A stretch of DNA of 64,000 bases from Nemertoderma westbladi (Eukaryota > Xenacoelomorpha > Nemertodermatida > Nemertodermatidae), in assembly GCA_032718475.1 (NCBI GenBank), contig JAUCBJ010007122.1:1-64000 (forward strand), given 5' to 3'. The position numbers and the translations under genes are program-made. The notes below the pieces were generated by a model that was not told the origin of the DNA, made no database searches, and saw only the letters and a program-made list of their open reading frames with translations. Positions within the stretch are counted from its first letter, which is position 1, and every line of letters starts with the position of its first letter. Shown in pieces: positions 11,527-22,376 of the stretch.

Positions 11527-12377
11527 ACCTTAGATGCGCGATTAATGTTACTACGAACTATGGCTGGTAGTTTTCTGAGGATTATTGCTGCGTATACATA
11601 ACCGGAATGTTCGATATCGTTATTCAAATTCTGAATACCTCTTATATGAGCCTCGTATTTTGCTCGAAATGAGGATAAATCGGTCGATGTTGCAGCGGGT
11701 TTCTCCAAATCAAAGATTGCATGCATACGTGCCTGCAGAATCAGATGCGGTTTACCATATGTTTCCTTTAGCAACACAATCGCTTCCTCGTAATCCTCAT
11801 CGGTTAGTTGAAATTCCGAAATTAATTGCAAGGCTTCTCCCTTCAGTTGGCCCTTTAAATAATCGAATTTATTTCCTCCGGATAAATTGGGTCGGTTGTG
11901 GACTGAATTCTGAAAACGGTCCCAAAAGTTGGGCCATTCTAATGCGGTGCCATCAAACAATGGAAGTTTTAGTTGTGGAAGTTTCTGGTGGAACTCCATA
12001 CCGTTGCGAAGATTGGCTGAAAAACCCGTTGTATTTGCAGCCGACGTGTTGAAATTGACGTTGGATGAGGAGACGTGCATTCGACCTTCCACACGTTGTA
12101 GGATGTCGCAAATGTCTCCCATAAAATCCGAGGCTACGGCTAGCTCGCGTTCCAAATCCGATTCGGTATCGGTATCGATTAGAAGTTCTATTTCCTCGTC
12201 AAGTTTCCCTAATTTATCACGTTGTGCACATAATCGCATATACCTTTTGGATAGGCCTACCGCTACCGGTACCTGAGCATCAGGTCTGATAAGCTCCTCG
12301 CTTTCGTTAATCAGTCGCCTCGCCAAGCCACGGTGGCCTTTTCGGCGTTGATGTAGCGATTCCCACGTATCCCACAT
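11527..12377 (-). pseudogene. gag: BEL/Pao gag, truncated second copy
   Basis: This minus-strand frame (start ATG at 12377) encodes the N-terminal part of a BEL/Pao gag polyprotein (DUF1759-type): KLPQLKLPLFDGTALEWPNF is the hallmark segment, followed by FWDRFQNSVHNRPNLS and LKETYGKPHLILQARMHAIF. It is nearly identical to 21488-22334, with a few substitutions such as W2 for S2 and D for A near residue 54. The match ends at about 11527, inside the gag; the last residues of the open frame (FALLDL, to 11505) are unrelated sequence. Unlike the right-hand copy, it lacks the one-base deletion near 21781, so the frame is intact up to the break. It is followed on its 5' side by a primer-binding-like site and partial LTR. 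Confidence 0.9.
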
Positions 12378-12398
12378 CGAATTAGTGATGCTTTCACT

Positions 12399-12416
12399 AT
12401 CCGGGTCCAGGCACCA
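12399..12416 (-). promoter_or_regulatory. Probable primer-binding site of second BEL copy
   Basis: Reading on the minus strand, the LTR ends ...CGACA at 12420, three T follow, and then TGGTGCCTGGACCCGGAT. TGG at the start of a primer-binding site directly after an LTR is the usual arrangement (it pairs with the CCA end of a tRNA). The tRNA is not identified. The same sequence occurs at 22356-22373. Confidence 0.7.
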
Positions 12417-12419
12417 AAA

Positions 12420-12705
12420 TGTCGAGGAATGGGGGCGTTTACGGTAATGTCTTGAGGAATGTTAATCCCATGTTTTGCGTTGTGTTTCTTTGGGAAAAGA
12501 AATGTTAATTCTCTTCATAGTCATATAAAACGTACATTTAAAATAGTAAGAGGTAGTAATTAACATTGAAGAAGTGCACAGCACACATGCAGATTGACTG
12601 ACATTGTCAACTGAACGGCAGAAAAAGGCCTATACATACAGCAGAAGAGGTACCGGAACTTCCAGTGCACAATTACGGTAGCAACTACAGACTAACTGAA
12701 TAAGT
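12420..12705 (-). repeat. Partial BEL/Pao LTR (3' part)
   Basis: It matches 22377-22645 of the full LTR, with about 16 extra bases near 12588-12603. At 12701-12705 (TAAGT) the match stops abruptly and the pol reading frame of the neighbouring copy begins, so the 5' part of this LTR and the C-terminal end of pol are both missing. Confidence 0.85.
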
Positions 12706-12709
12706 CTTG

Positions 12710-15170
12710 TCATCGTGTTAAACCATCACCATTTTCCAAATAAGTTTCATCATCTTTCATTTCATCTATCGATTCATTGGTAATTTGACTCAAAGTGGTT
12801 ACTCTATATCCACAAATAAGTTGAGATGGACTTATTGGAATAGTATCGTCTGCTCCGGAATGTACATAGGTCAATGGACGGTCATTAATTAAAGCTTCAA
12901 TTTCTGTTAAAACGGTTTGCAATTCATCACGAGTTATAAGATTACAACCAAGAACTTTCTTTAAAGTTGTCTTTGTAATCCCAATGAGTCTTCCCCAAAA
13001 TCCACCAAACCAGGGGGCGCCAACTGGGATGAATTGCCAGTCAATTTTCATTCTTAAGAGGAACGATTTAATCCTATTATGGCCATGAAGTTCCGCTAAG
13101 ATATTGCTAGATGCTATGAAAGTGGAAGAATTATCGCTTATCATTCGTTTCGGGGTGCCACGACGGCTTATGAATCTACGAAATGCAAACAGAAAGCTCT
13201 CTGCTGAATTATCGTTTACTAGTTCTAAGTGTACTGCACGAGTTGTAGGGCACGTAAATAATGCAATGTAGACCTTATATTTTTCATCAGTATCGCGGAC
13301 GAATAGGTGGCCGGTATAATCAACTCCACAAATTGTAAATGGACGTGATGTTTCTAAACGATACTTAGGAAGAGGAGGAAGGATTGGAGGTATATAGGGG
13401 CTTCCTTGTACCTTCCTGCATGGTACACAATGACGAATAACTGATCCAACACGTTGTCGGATACGTGGTATCCAATACCGTTGTCTTATATCAACAATAG
13501 TTTCTGCAACACGTGCATGTAATCTGGAATGTGAATCGGAAATAATAAGTTCGGTTAGGAAATGTTTCGATGGAAGTAAAATCGGTAGTTCACACTCCCA
13601 AGGCAATGAGGAATATGTTATACGTCCACTGCAACGTATAATAGTATTTACTAAACAGAGATTAAGTTGTCTGACTAAGTGCGGTATTGGTCCTCTCTTG
13701 GTCTCGAGATATGAATACTCCTTTGAGTATGTTTCTCGCTGAGCATTTCGAATTAATTTCAATTCAGTGCTTACGATATCGCTTACTTGTAACGAAGGTA
13801 TATCTTTCGGAAAATTATTTGGAAATTTATCAGATGATTTTTCACCACTCTTACTACGCCTTTTAATAGAAGATTTCACCTTTCGGATAAACTTTAACAC
13901 ATAAGAAAGAATATTTACATAAGAACGATAGTTATTCTTAACTAGTAGGGCTTGGAAATTTACAGTCTCATCACCAAGGCTTGTTGTTACAGTTGTAATC
14001 AAGGTTGAATCACGCATTGACTCTTCAGCACAATAACATTTGGAATTACTAATGACGGATTGGTCAGGCCAGGAATCATGGTTTGTTAACCAATCAGGTC
14101 CCTTTCTCCATAAAGTTGAGTTCAGCAGTATTTTCGCTGAGACTCCACGAGACAGAAGATCGCTAGGATTGTCATCCGTAGGTAAATGATAAAAATTCCC
14201 ATTGGGAAGCAGTTTATTTACTGCATTCACTCGACTGCGCACATATTGACTATTTATATCTACTTTATTTAGCCACGTTAGAGCAATAGTACTATCTGAC
14301 CACAAACACAGTTTATTTACAATGACATTATTTGCATAAGAATTTTTGCAGTATAACATCAATCTGGCACCTACAGTTATCGCTGTAAGTTCAAGTTGGG
14401 GCAATGTCGGTGACCTTTTACTCACAATTTTCAAATTGTTAGCTTTATTTTCTTTACAATTTACAGGGGTCACTTTTGCTTTAGCCATTTTTATATTTGA
14501 ATCCGTACTGGATACACAATAAACAACAGCCCCATAGGCTGTAAGTGATGCGTCACAAAAAACGTGTAGATCACAATTATCTCCTACAGGTAAATAACGT
14601 TGCACAGTATAGCTCAGGGATAAATTAATATCGTTAACAATTTTACTCCACTTTGTACACAAATTGTCAGGTAATTTATCATCCCATGCATAATTTTGTT
14701 TCCATAACGATTGAATAAAAATTCTACTAGATATAGTCACTGGGATGATAAAACCGCATGGGTCATACACCGTAGACGAATCGCTAAGTACAGTACGTTT
14801 AGTTATATTAGAATTATCGATAGTTATAACACGATTAGGATACTATAAAATATCTAAATCAATATTCCAAGATAAACCAAAAATACTCGTAATATTATCT
14901 GGTTTTTTAGGTCCAAGTTTGTCACCAGAGATAATTTCTTGTAATTCGATACAATTAGACTGCCATTCCCTCAAAGGAAAACCACCACTTTCAATAATTT
15001 TGCGACTATTATGATACATATCAATAATTTCGCTAACTGAGTTACTGCCACACATTAAATTGTCAACGTAAAGGTTACGTAATAAAATAGGCACATATTC
15101 TGCTAAATCAGTTTCTGAAAAACTTTCTATGTGATGACGTAATGTAGCGTTTAGTAAAAATGAACTAGAA
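12710..15170 (-). pseudogene. pol: BEL/Pao pol, RT end, RNase H and integrase
   Basis: This is the second half of the pol of a BEL/Pao element, continuing from 20150. In order: end of the RT palm with RNLYVDNLMCGSNS, the bridge YDPCGFIIPVTI, RNase H starting HVFCDASLTAYGAVVY, the zinc-binding region with CVPCRKV, and the integrase core with GVDYTGHLF, RMISDNSSTF and WFGGFWGRLI. Three defects are visible. The RT motif is YVDN, not YVDD. A TAG stop lies at 14843-14845. The expected integrase glutamate (normally WERL) is glycine (WGRL). The frame ends LTR-stop at 12710, short of the usual integrase C-terminus, at the junction with an LTR fragment. The copy cannot be functional. Confidence 0.92.
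15158..15170 (+). repeat. 13-bp target-site duplication, left copy
   Basis: AAATGAACTAGAA at 15158-15170 recurs at 20150-20162. Removing 15171-20162 rejoins the BEL RT reading frame (…GATSSSF + LLNATLRHHI…), which shows this is the duplicated target of an insertion. Confidence 0.85.
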
Positions 15171-15411
15171 ACTAAAACTTTATTACCAACATATGGTGTA
15201 TAAATTGAACAGGAACATGAAATCAAGTTAATGTAGGTATATGGTAGGAATCACACATATAGAATATTGTAAATATAATGTTATGTAATTGTAAATATAC
15301 GTGTAAAGTGCTATTAGTTGAGTTAAATTAAAAGGGTGGTGCAATGTAATGAAATAAAAGAGAAAATATGTATATATTTTTTTTTTTTTATTAAAATAGA
15401 TATCGATTCAG

Positions 15412-18318
15412 TTAAAAGTCGTTTAGGGCGTAAAGGAACAGGGAACGTTTAAATGTTGTTGAGAGAGTTGGGATGCCAGTACAACTGAGGCCGTGGTCCT
15501 TGTCTGTCGCCGGACCGTCGCAGAGACGGCAGATACATGTGGGCGTCGGTCTCCAGCACCCTTTGCTGCGGCATAGCTTGTGGTGCGAGCCGTTAGAAAT
15601 GAATTGGGCTGCCGCACGGCGTCTGTAGCCGGTGAGTTCGAGGAGGGAGAGCTCGCCGTTCTCTGAAGGGTGATCGACCGCGTTTAGTATTGCCGTGGTG
15701 GAGGCGTATTTACTTACCCCACACCACAGTTTCCAATAGAATGCTCGAACCGCTACGACATGGTTCAGTGAGTCAGCATTCGATGGAACTACGCCGAAGA
15801 CCGCGCAGCCGTAGGTCGTCGCTGGTAGAATAACGAGCTTCCATAGACGCTGGGCTGTTGTCATGGAGATCAACTTGAAATTGACCTTAGTTGCCAATCG
15901 CATACAGGCTGATATCCCACGCTTGTGTAGGTGTTTGTAGTGACCTGTGGCGCAGTTCTTTGTCGTGAGGACAACCCCGAGGTACTCGAAGGAGTTGACG
16001 AACTCCAGGGGGGATCCATCGTAGACTAGGACGTCGGTTCTGCAGAGGCGGCCACCACGGCGGAATTTCATCGCCTTCGTTTTCGCCTTATTGACGACGA
16101 GGTCATTTTCTTTGCAGTATGCCAGGCGGTACTCTAGGCTGGTTTGAACCTCGGTGATCGTGTTACCGGTAATGGCGACGTCGTCCGCGTACATATATAA
16201 ACAGCAGCCTGCAGCTAATATAACGGCAGGGAGGTCGGAAACAAATAGGCTGAAGAGTAGGGGGGAAAGTTTATCACCCTGGATTACGCCAATCGTTTGA
16301 GTTATGGGCTCAATTAAATATATCCCCAGGCATATACAGACAAAGTTGCATGCGATTATAGCCCATATTGCTGCTATAAAAGTACGACTAAGACCCAGTA
16401 TTGAGAGGTTAAGACAGAGTTTCCTTCGGTTGATAGAGTCAAATGCCTTTGAGAAGTCCACGAATACGCAGTAAACGTGACCACGTGGTAAACTCAACGC
16501 ACACCGGATATGTGCGTGGAGTTGCATAGCGGCCTGTATGGTTGATTTCCCCTTCCGGAAGCCGAACTGACATACCGGTAGGACTCCGCTAATTTCCGCC
16601 CAGCTGTATAGTCTGTTAAAGAGTATAGACGTGTACGTCTTTAGTAGACATGATAGGAGCGCGACTCCGCGATACGAATTCGGGGACGACTTTGGCCCCT
16701 TACCTTTGTAGAGTGGAAGGAGATATGATGTTAACCAGCCACCTGGGCACTTCGCCGCTGTGAAACACGTGGAGAAAAGCGCAAGGAGGGATGGTAATAG
16801 TAGGGGGAGACCGAGTTTTAATGATTCGTTTGAGATCCCGTCGGGGCCCGCCGCTTTGTGGTTCTTGTTTCCATTGACGGATGAAGTGACCTCGGCTGCA
16901 TCTATTGGGCGGTCGAGTTCCGGAACAGGTTGATCAGGAAGGTCGGGTAGCTGGGTATCAACATCTCTGTTCAGTAGGTTGTCAAAGTGAGTTGCCCAGT
17001 CCTCTGCTGCAACCTGTTGGGGTGCAGAGTTCTCGCGTTTACCCTTTGTTATATTCCAGAACTCTGTTATATCAGCCTCACAACGGTCTATTAATTTTTG
17101 TTCTTGCTGGGCCTCATATATCCTCTTCTTAGAATGTAAAAGAGTTTTATATGTATACGTTAGCTCGGAATATTCGAGGCGAGTTATATCGCTTGGCTGT
17201 GAGCGGACTGCGGCGTGGCTCGCATTAACAGCTTGTTGTAAATCATAACATTCTTTTGTGAACCAAGGTTTAGATTTTCTCTGTTGGCGGGGGACGGATG
17301 CAGCTTGTAGGGCGTCGGTGATGTAGTCGCATGCGCTGTTTATATCCCGGATCGTTTCAATCTGGAACTCGCCAATGTCCCTAGAAAGATTGGTTTCAAG
17401 GATAACCATGTCGACATCGTTAATCCTTGGGGTTCGCTTGTTCCTGGTTGATAGGGGGGGAGTTATCGATAGATTAATAAGTACCCGCTGGTGTTTGCAG
17501 TTTACGGTTGGTTTAACAGAAACATCGACGAGGTCAAGAAGAGGGGTGTCAACGAACACGAGGTCAATGACACTCTGGCCATTCCAGCATAGGTAGGTAG
17601 GTACCGTAGCATCTGTCACACAGGACAGACCTGTACCCAGTAAGCCATCACATAGGAGGTCACCCCGGGTACTGTCTCCATCGAGGCGACAGTTAAAGTC
17701 CCCAGCAAGCAGCAGCGGAGCAGCGGAACGCGCACGTATATCGTTGATGACATTAATGAGATCCAGTAATATATCAGTTACATCTGTTTCTGGTATATAG
17801 TATGCGGATATTATTTCGAGTCCTGGGAGGGAAGCCGCAATTATATTCTCGCTTTTATGGTGACAGTTTGTATTCCCACCGTTTCGTGTATTGGTCGCTA
17901 TTGTTAATCCACCATGTGGCCTGCCAGCGTTCCCCTTCACACAGGGAACATTGGCGCAAGTAAAGGAGGGAATATCAAGATCCTCGTCTAGGGTTTCAGT
18001 TAGGAGAAGGATGTCAGTTGTACAAAATGTGTCATCACATGTAGTTTCTATTGTACTTTTCGCTCCTTCCACATTCCAAAGAACAATGGAGGTCCCCGTT
18101 TCATTGTCAGCGATAGTAGAGGGCCCCCACGCCTCATTGAAAGGCAGTTCCTCAAACAGTGTTAAAGTCTGTGATATTTGGAATCTATTACAATGTCGTT
18201 CATGTTTCCTAAGGCTCATTAGGTACCGGTACGGCTTGTTGCAGCCTCTACAAAAGGTTGGTGAAGTCCGTTGGACCGAAGTGAGTGGAACTCTGTTCGG
18301 AAGGCTTTGCCCGTCATC
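15412..18318 (-). CDS. APE-type non-LTR retrotransposon polyprotein (EN-RT)
   Basis: A 935-codon frame from ATG 18219 to 15412. The N-terminal third is an exonuclease-endonuclease-phosphatase (APE) domain: VLWNVEGAKS, LLLTETLDED and LLAGDFNCRLDG, with CKHQRV where an SDH-type motif is expected, so one catalytic block may be altered. The RT follows: GPDGISNESLKL, NSYRGVALLSCLLKTYTSI, CQFGFRKGKST, FVDFSKAFDSINR, GVIQGDKLSPLLFS and MYADDVAITG (around residue 678). A C-terminal Cys/His cluster is CICRLCDGPATDKDHGLSC. The frame stays open upstream of the ATG to about 18318 and there reads FCRGCNKPYRYLMSLRKHER then HC, a C2H2-like finger that includes the ATG, so the true start is probably further upstream. 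A stop and a shift lie between this and a possible ATG near 18413. Clade not assigned. Confidence 0.88.
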   Translation of the reverse strand, partial: DDGQSLPNRVPLTSVQRTSPTFCRGCNKPYRYLMSLRKHERHCNRFQISQTLTLFEELPFNEAWGPSTIADNETGTSIVLWNVEGAKSTIETTCDDTFCTTDILLLTETLDEDLDIPSFTCANVPCVKGNAGRPHGGLTIATNTRNGGNTNCHHKSENIIAASLPGLEIISAYYIPETDVTDILLDLINVINDIRARSAAPLLLAGDFNCRLDGDSTRGDLLCDGLLGTGLSCVTDATVPTYLCWNGQSVIDLVFVDTPLLDLVDVSVKPTVNCKHQRVLINLSITPPLSTRNKRTPRINDVDMVILETNLSRDIGEFQIETIRDINSACDYITDALQAASVPRQQRKSKPWFTKECYDLQQAVNASHAAVRSQPSDITRLEYSELTYTYKTLLHSKKRIYEAQQEQKLIDRCEADITEFWNITKGKRENSAPQQVAAEDWATHFDNLLNRDVDTQLPDLPDQPVPELDRPIDAAEVTSSVNGNKNHKAAGPDGISNESLKLGLPLLLPSLLALFSTCFTAAKCPGGWLTSYLLPLYKGKGPKSSPNSYRGVALLSCLLKTYTSILFNRLYSWAEISGVLPVCQFGFRKGKSTIQAAMQLHAHIRCALSLPRGHVYCVFVDFSKAFDSINRRKLCLNLSILGLSRTFIAAIWAIIACNFVCICLGIYLIEPITQTIGVIQGDKLSPLLFSLFVSDLPAVILAAGCCLYMYADDVAITGNTITEVQTSLEYRLAYCKENDLVVNKAKTKAMKFRRGGRLCRTDVLVYDGSPLEFVNSFEYLGVVLTTKNCATGHYKHLHKRGISACMRLATKVNFKLISMTTAQRLWKLVILPATTYGCAVFGVVPSNADSLNHVVAVRAFYWKLWCGVSKYASTTAILNAVDHPSENGELSLLELTGYRRRAAAQFISNGSHHKLCRSKGCWRPTPTCICRLCDGPATDKDHGLSCTGIPTLSTTFKRSLFLYALNDF

Positions 18319-20149
18319 TAGTCAGACAGCCTGCCCGGGTACCTCTAGCGCATGCGACGGTGTCCTCAGGGTAAGCGGTTGCTGTTGCGGCTTGAGCTTG
18401 AGCCCAGTTAAACATGAGTATGTGTTTCATATATGGTTGCCATAAATAATTCGACATGTGATACATATATGTAAATGTTACAGTGTTGTCAAATGTGATC
18501 CATATGTGGAATGTTCACATGTGATACACATATGTTTTTTATGTGACAAGTGCGACAAAAAGAGTAAAAATTTAAACTGAGACCGACCAATCGGTGTGGT
18601 CTGCATTTCCTATAGAGAGGTGGGGCGGGGGGGGGGGGGGGGGTGGGGGTAGCCTACCTCAGTACCATTATCCTATCCAATCCCTACACCCTATCCTACG
18701 GCCCTACACCTACCCTATACATTTAGAGAAGGAAGCATCGGAGTATATATGACAATATTTAATCCATAGTGATATGAGAGTATCCTTAATAGATTTTGGT
18801 GATGATCCGTAAATTCGTATTCTATTAGTTAGATTTAATTAAGTTATCTAATTTCCAGCTATAATAGATTATTCATTTTGATAAATCTTCGAAAATTAAT
18901 TAATTCTAAGATCATATAATTGCTCATATGATATTTTATATCTAATTTTAAGACATCTTTTCCCTACAACATATATATACCACATATGAAACATATGTTC
19001 AATTTTTTAACGGGATAAGAACTGCAATAGGCCTGCCTACCTTACGGATGGTATAGTGCAAGTATGTTATCTGTCTATGTCTGTACCCCTTACTGATACT
19101 TAGCAGCGCAGATGACAATGCACAACCACAACCTGACAAGTGAAAACCACCATACAGCCATACATATGTTTGTCTAATTCTGTTAATACAGCACTGTACA
19201 ATGCAAATGCACAGCACAATGTGCATAGTGCAAGGCAGAAAGCAGGCAAGTCACACACTGCATCACTGAACAATTGAGTGGACTATGATAAGCGGTAGGC
19301 TTATGCAACGCATTATGCTGTTATGGGTAAAATATAAAATAATTTGCGATTCACTAGCTAAACTGCAAGCGACACGACGTGGTTAAGAAGAAAGATTGCA
19401 GGATCAGACTATGAAATGCCTATCATTTTAAGAATGTGTCCCACCACCAGCCCTCAAATGCAATAAACAAAACAATTGGACGATCGACTATGGTTACTTC
19501 AATTTAGTGTCCATACAGCCTTCACAGATCATTTAAACCTTATAGCAGGCCTATGTATTGATTATACATTATATGGTTAAATAGCCGGTACTTTGAAAAT
19601 ACAGTATAACAAAAAATATAGATTCAACGTATTATACTGCTGATTAAAACGATATTTGTTCTTAATGCAAAAAGCTGAGTAGTGACATCAACAAATTCCG
19701 CATCCCCCCTCGCTATTCTTTTCTGTACATGTATTACTGTAAGGCCTGTATTACCATAAGGCAAACATGTGTGCAACATATAAAATCCATGAACTGGATT
19801 ACACAATTACGAATTGAATAGTTTATGGATTTAAATTTAACTCGGAGTCTTGGCTATGGCTATTTCACATATGCTCGACATATATTATTCACATGCGCAT
19901 TCTCACACATTTATTTATGATAAATTCATATGTGCAACATATAAATACCATAAATGGCGATACACACATTCTAAGTGTATGTATCACCGCATGCGTGACA
20001 TGTATTATTCATACATGAGCATAAAAACCCAATTTCCAGACACACCTATTCCATACAACATATATATACCACATATGAAACATAAGTTCATGTTTAACTG
20101 GGAGGTTCGCTCTGTCTTTCGGGCCGAGGTAATGACGTCATAATCGTCT
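18319..20149. other. Non-coding right part of the 5-kb insertion
   Basis: No protein is recognisable. It has a poly-G tract near 18622-18642, a CCTACACC-type low-complexity stretch (18650-18720), and several related segments: CCCTACAACATATATATACC at about 18963 versus CCATACAACATATATATACC at about 20051, and GTGCAACATATAAA at about 19770 and 19930. Palindromic ACATATGT-like words are frequent (18470-18540, 18975-19000, 20070-20090). Confidence 0.55.
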
Positions 20150-20162
20150 AAATGAACTAGAA
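20150..20162 (+). repeat. 13-bp target-site duplication, right copy
   Basis: AAATGAACTAGAA, identical to 15158-15170. Confidence 0.85.
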
Positions 20163-21025
20163 GTAGCACCGAAAAGAACAACTTTGAAACAATATATTTG
20201 TGATGCACTATTAATATCAGTTGGGTTTTTAAACCATAAAAATCGGAGTGCATCCCTATCAATAGTATGGAGTCTAATTTGCAAAAAAAGCTTTTTCTAT
20301 ATCGGACAGTGCTACAAATTTATATAAACGAAAACGCAATAATAAATTTCCCATTTCATGGTTAAGGTTTGGACCAGAATGTAAACAATCATTAAGGCTA
20401 GGGCTATTTCTACTACCTCTAGCTGAACAATCAAAAACTACACGAATGGGTGTCGTCGAAGACTGCGGTTTAGCAATCGAATGATGTGCTAAACAGTGTA
20501 CAATATGTTCAGGGGGTTGATCGGGTTCAACTGTTTCAATAAACCCTCGGCTTAATTGGTCTAAGATGATTTGCCCGTAGTTAAGTAATAGGTTGGGTTT
20601 GTCTGATAAGCGTGACAGGAGACTATCCAACCGCCGTTTAGCGAGATTATAATTAGTTGGAAGCATGGGATGTTCGTGTTTCCATGGTAACCTTGCATGG
20701 TATTTGCCGTTTTCGAATTTGATACCATTCTGGAACTCCTGAAGAATAGCATCCTCCGAGTCATCTATATTCTCGTATTGGATTCCAATTGAATCCAATG
20801 ACCATAGTTTCTTAATTAAATCGTCGACGCTGTCTTCGTATGCTCCGTCATTGGAGTCGATTAATAACGTGGAAATGGCGTTGTAATTATCTGAATCCCC
20901 GTTAGGTTCAATTTTACCGGCAAACAGATTACCAAATAAGGAAGGAATAATATACAGTCCGCCAATCGTTTCACCAATTGGAATAAAGTTAAAGCATTGG
21001 TCTGACCCGATTAGTAGTGAGAAAT
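20150..21025 (-). pseudogene. pol: BEL/Pao pol, protease remnant and N-terminal RT
   Basis: On the minus strand the frame reads LLIGSDQCFNFIPIGET (end of the aspartic-protease-like domain), then WSLDSIGI, LPWKHEHPMLPTNYNLAKRR and the RT start PIRVVFDCSARG, SPSLNDCLHSGPNL and VALSDIEKAF. An extra T in a T run near 20282-20288 then breaks the frame (stop at 20274); after it the RT continues as QIRLHTIDRDALRFLWFKN and CFKVVLFGATSSSF to the insertion at 20150. Gag and pol meet at about 21005-21025 with the catalytic part of the protease missing, so there is an internal deletion as well. The rest of pol is at 12710-15170. Confidence 0.9.
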
Positions 21026-22334
21026 TCGTAAGGGTTATTCGTAGTTTTATGAAAATGTAATGCCGTATGATGACGGCGATTGCATGATCGGCATCGTTCG
21101 GAACTCCGACATTTAAAAGCTGTATGCTTTGGTCGGAGACAATTTGTACACAAACCCAATTCGTGAGGACGTTGGTTCCGACTTTCAGCCGTAATATATT
21201 TATCGCAATTAATAACGGGATGTTTACCTTTACATAAATAACAATTCCACCTGGAAACGTTTCCCCCGGTGGCGAATGAACCAACAGTTCCTTCGGGTTT
21301 GGTTATACCATAATCACTAGATTGATTATCATTAAACGATTTAAAATGTTTACTTTTGTCATTCGATTTCAATCCATTCTGTCCCGATTTTAATGTGGGT
21401 AGTTTGGCCTCCTTCTCGAGTGCTTTCAACTGTTCGATTTCTTCTTGTAACGCTACCCGTAGTTCCGGAAGATTCCATGTAGTTACCTTAGATGCGCGAT
21501 TAATGTTACTACGAACTATGGCTGGTAGTTTTCTGAGGATTATTGCTGCGTATACATAACCGGAATGTTCGATATCGTTATTCAAATTCTGAATACCTCT
21601 TATATGAGCCTCGTATTTTGCTCGAAATGAGGATAAATCGGTCGATGTTGCAGCGGGTTTCTCCAAATCAAAGATTGCATGCATACGTGCCTGCAGAATC
21701 AGATGCGGTTTACCATATGTATCCTTTAGCAACACAATCGCTTCCTCGTAATCCTCATCGGTTAGTTGAAATTCCGAAATTATTGCAAGGCTTCTCCCTT
21801 CAGTTGGACCTTTAAATAATCGAATTTATTTCCTCCGGATAAATTGGGTCGGTTGTGGACTGAATTCTGAAAACGGTCCCAAAAGTTGGGCCATTCTAAT
21901 GCGGTGCCATCAAACAATGGAAGTTTTAGTTGTGGAAGTTTCTGGTGGAACTCCATACCGTTGCCAAGATTGGCTGAAAAACCCGTTGTATTTGCAGCCG
22001 ACGTATTGAAATTGACGTTGGATGAGGAGACGTGCATTCGACCTTCCACACGTTGTAGGATGTCGCAAATGTCTCCCATAAAATCCGAGGCTACGGCTAG
22101 CTCGCGTTCCAAATCCGATTCGGTATCGGTATCGATTAGAAGTTCTATTTCCTCGTCAAGTTTCCCTAATTTAGCACGTTGTGCACATAATTGCATATAC
22201 CTTTTGGATAGGCCTACCGCTACCGGTACCTGAGCATCAGGTCTGATAAGCTCCTCGATTTCGTTAATCAGTCGCCTCGCCAAGCCACGGTGGCCTTTTC
22301 GGCGTTGATGTAGCGATTCCCACGTATCCGACAT
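21010..22334 (-). pseudogene. gag: BEL/Pao gag, main copy with frameshift
   Basis: The start ATG is at 22334 (MSDTWESLHQRRKGHRGLAR). The matrix/capsid-like DUF1759 part contains KLPQLKLPLFDGTALEWPNF. A one-base deletion near 21781 (ATTATTGC against ATTAATTGC in the left copy) shifts the frame; the gag continues from about 21779 to 20989. The C-terminal part has three zinc-binding motifs: CYLCKGKHPVINC, CTNCLRPKHTAFKC and CRSCNRRHHTALH, the typical BEL gag set. It runs straight into the residual pol because the intervening protease is deleted. It would normally package element RNA in cytoplasmic particles; here it is inactive. Confidence 0.92.
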
Positions 22335-22355
22335 CGAATTAGTGATGCTTTCACT

Positions 22356-22373
22356 ATCCGGGTCCAGGCACCA
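22356..22373 (-). promoter_or_regulatory. Probable primer-binding site of main BEL copy
   Basis: TGGTGCCTGGACCCGGAT on the minus strand, three bases after the LTR end at 22377; identical to the left copy. Confidence 0.7.
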
Positions 22374-22376
22374 AAA

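Larger units (their letters stand above)
15171..20149 (-). mobile_element. 5-kb insertion in BEL pol, carrying a LINE
   Basis: The insertion interrupts the BEL RT and is flanked by a 13-bp duplication, a size typical of non-LTR retrotransposition. It holds an APE-type LINE on the minus strand (15370 to about 18450). About 200 bp lie between the left duplication and the run of 12 T preceded by AATAAA-like sequence at about 15370-15395 (the likely poly(A) of the LINE). The right 1.7 kb (18450-20149) is non-coding and rich in ACATATG palindromes. It may be one large element or two nested ones. Confidence 0.75.

Noticed and set aside
21030-21284. N-terminal part of the minus-strand frame 20274-21284 as protein
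   Set aside because: It overlaps the gag zinc-knuckle coding in another frame and has no similarity to pol until LLIGSDQ.
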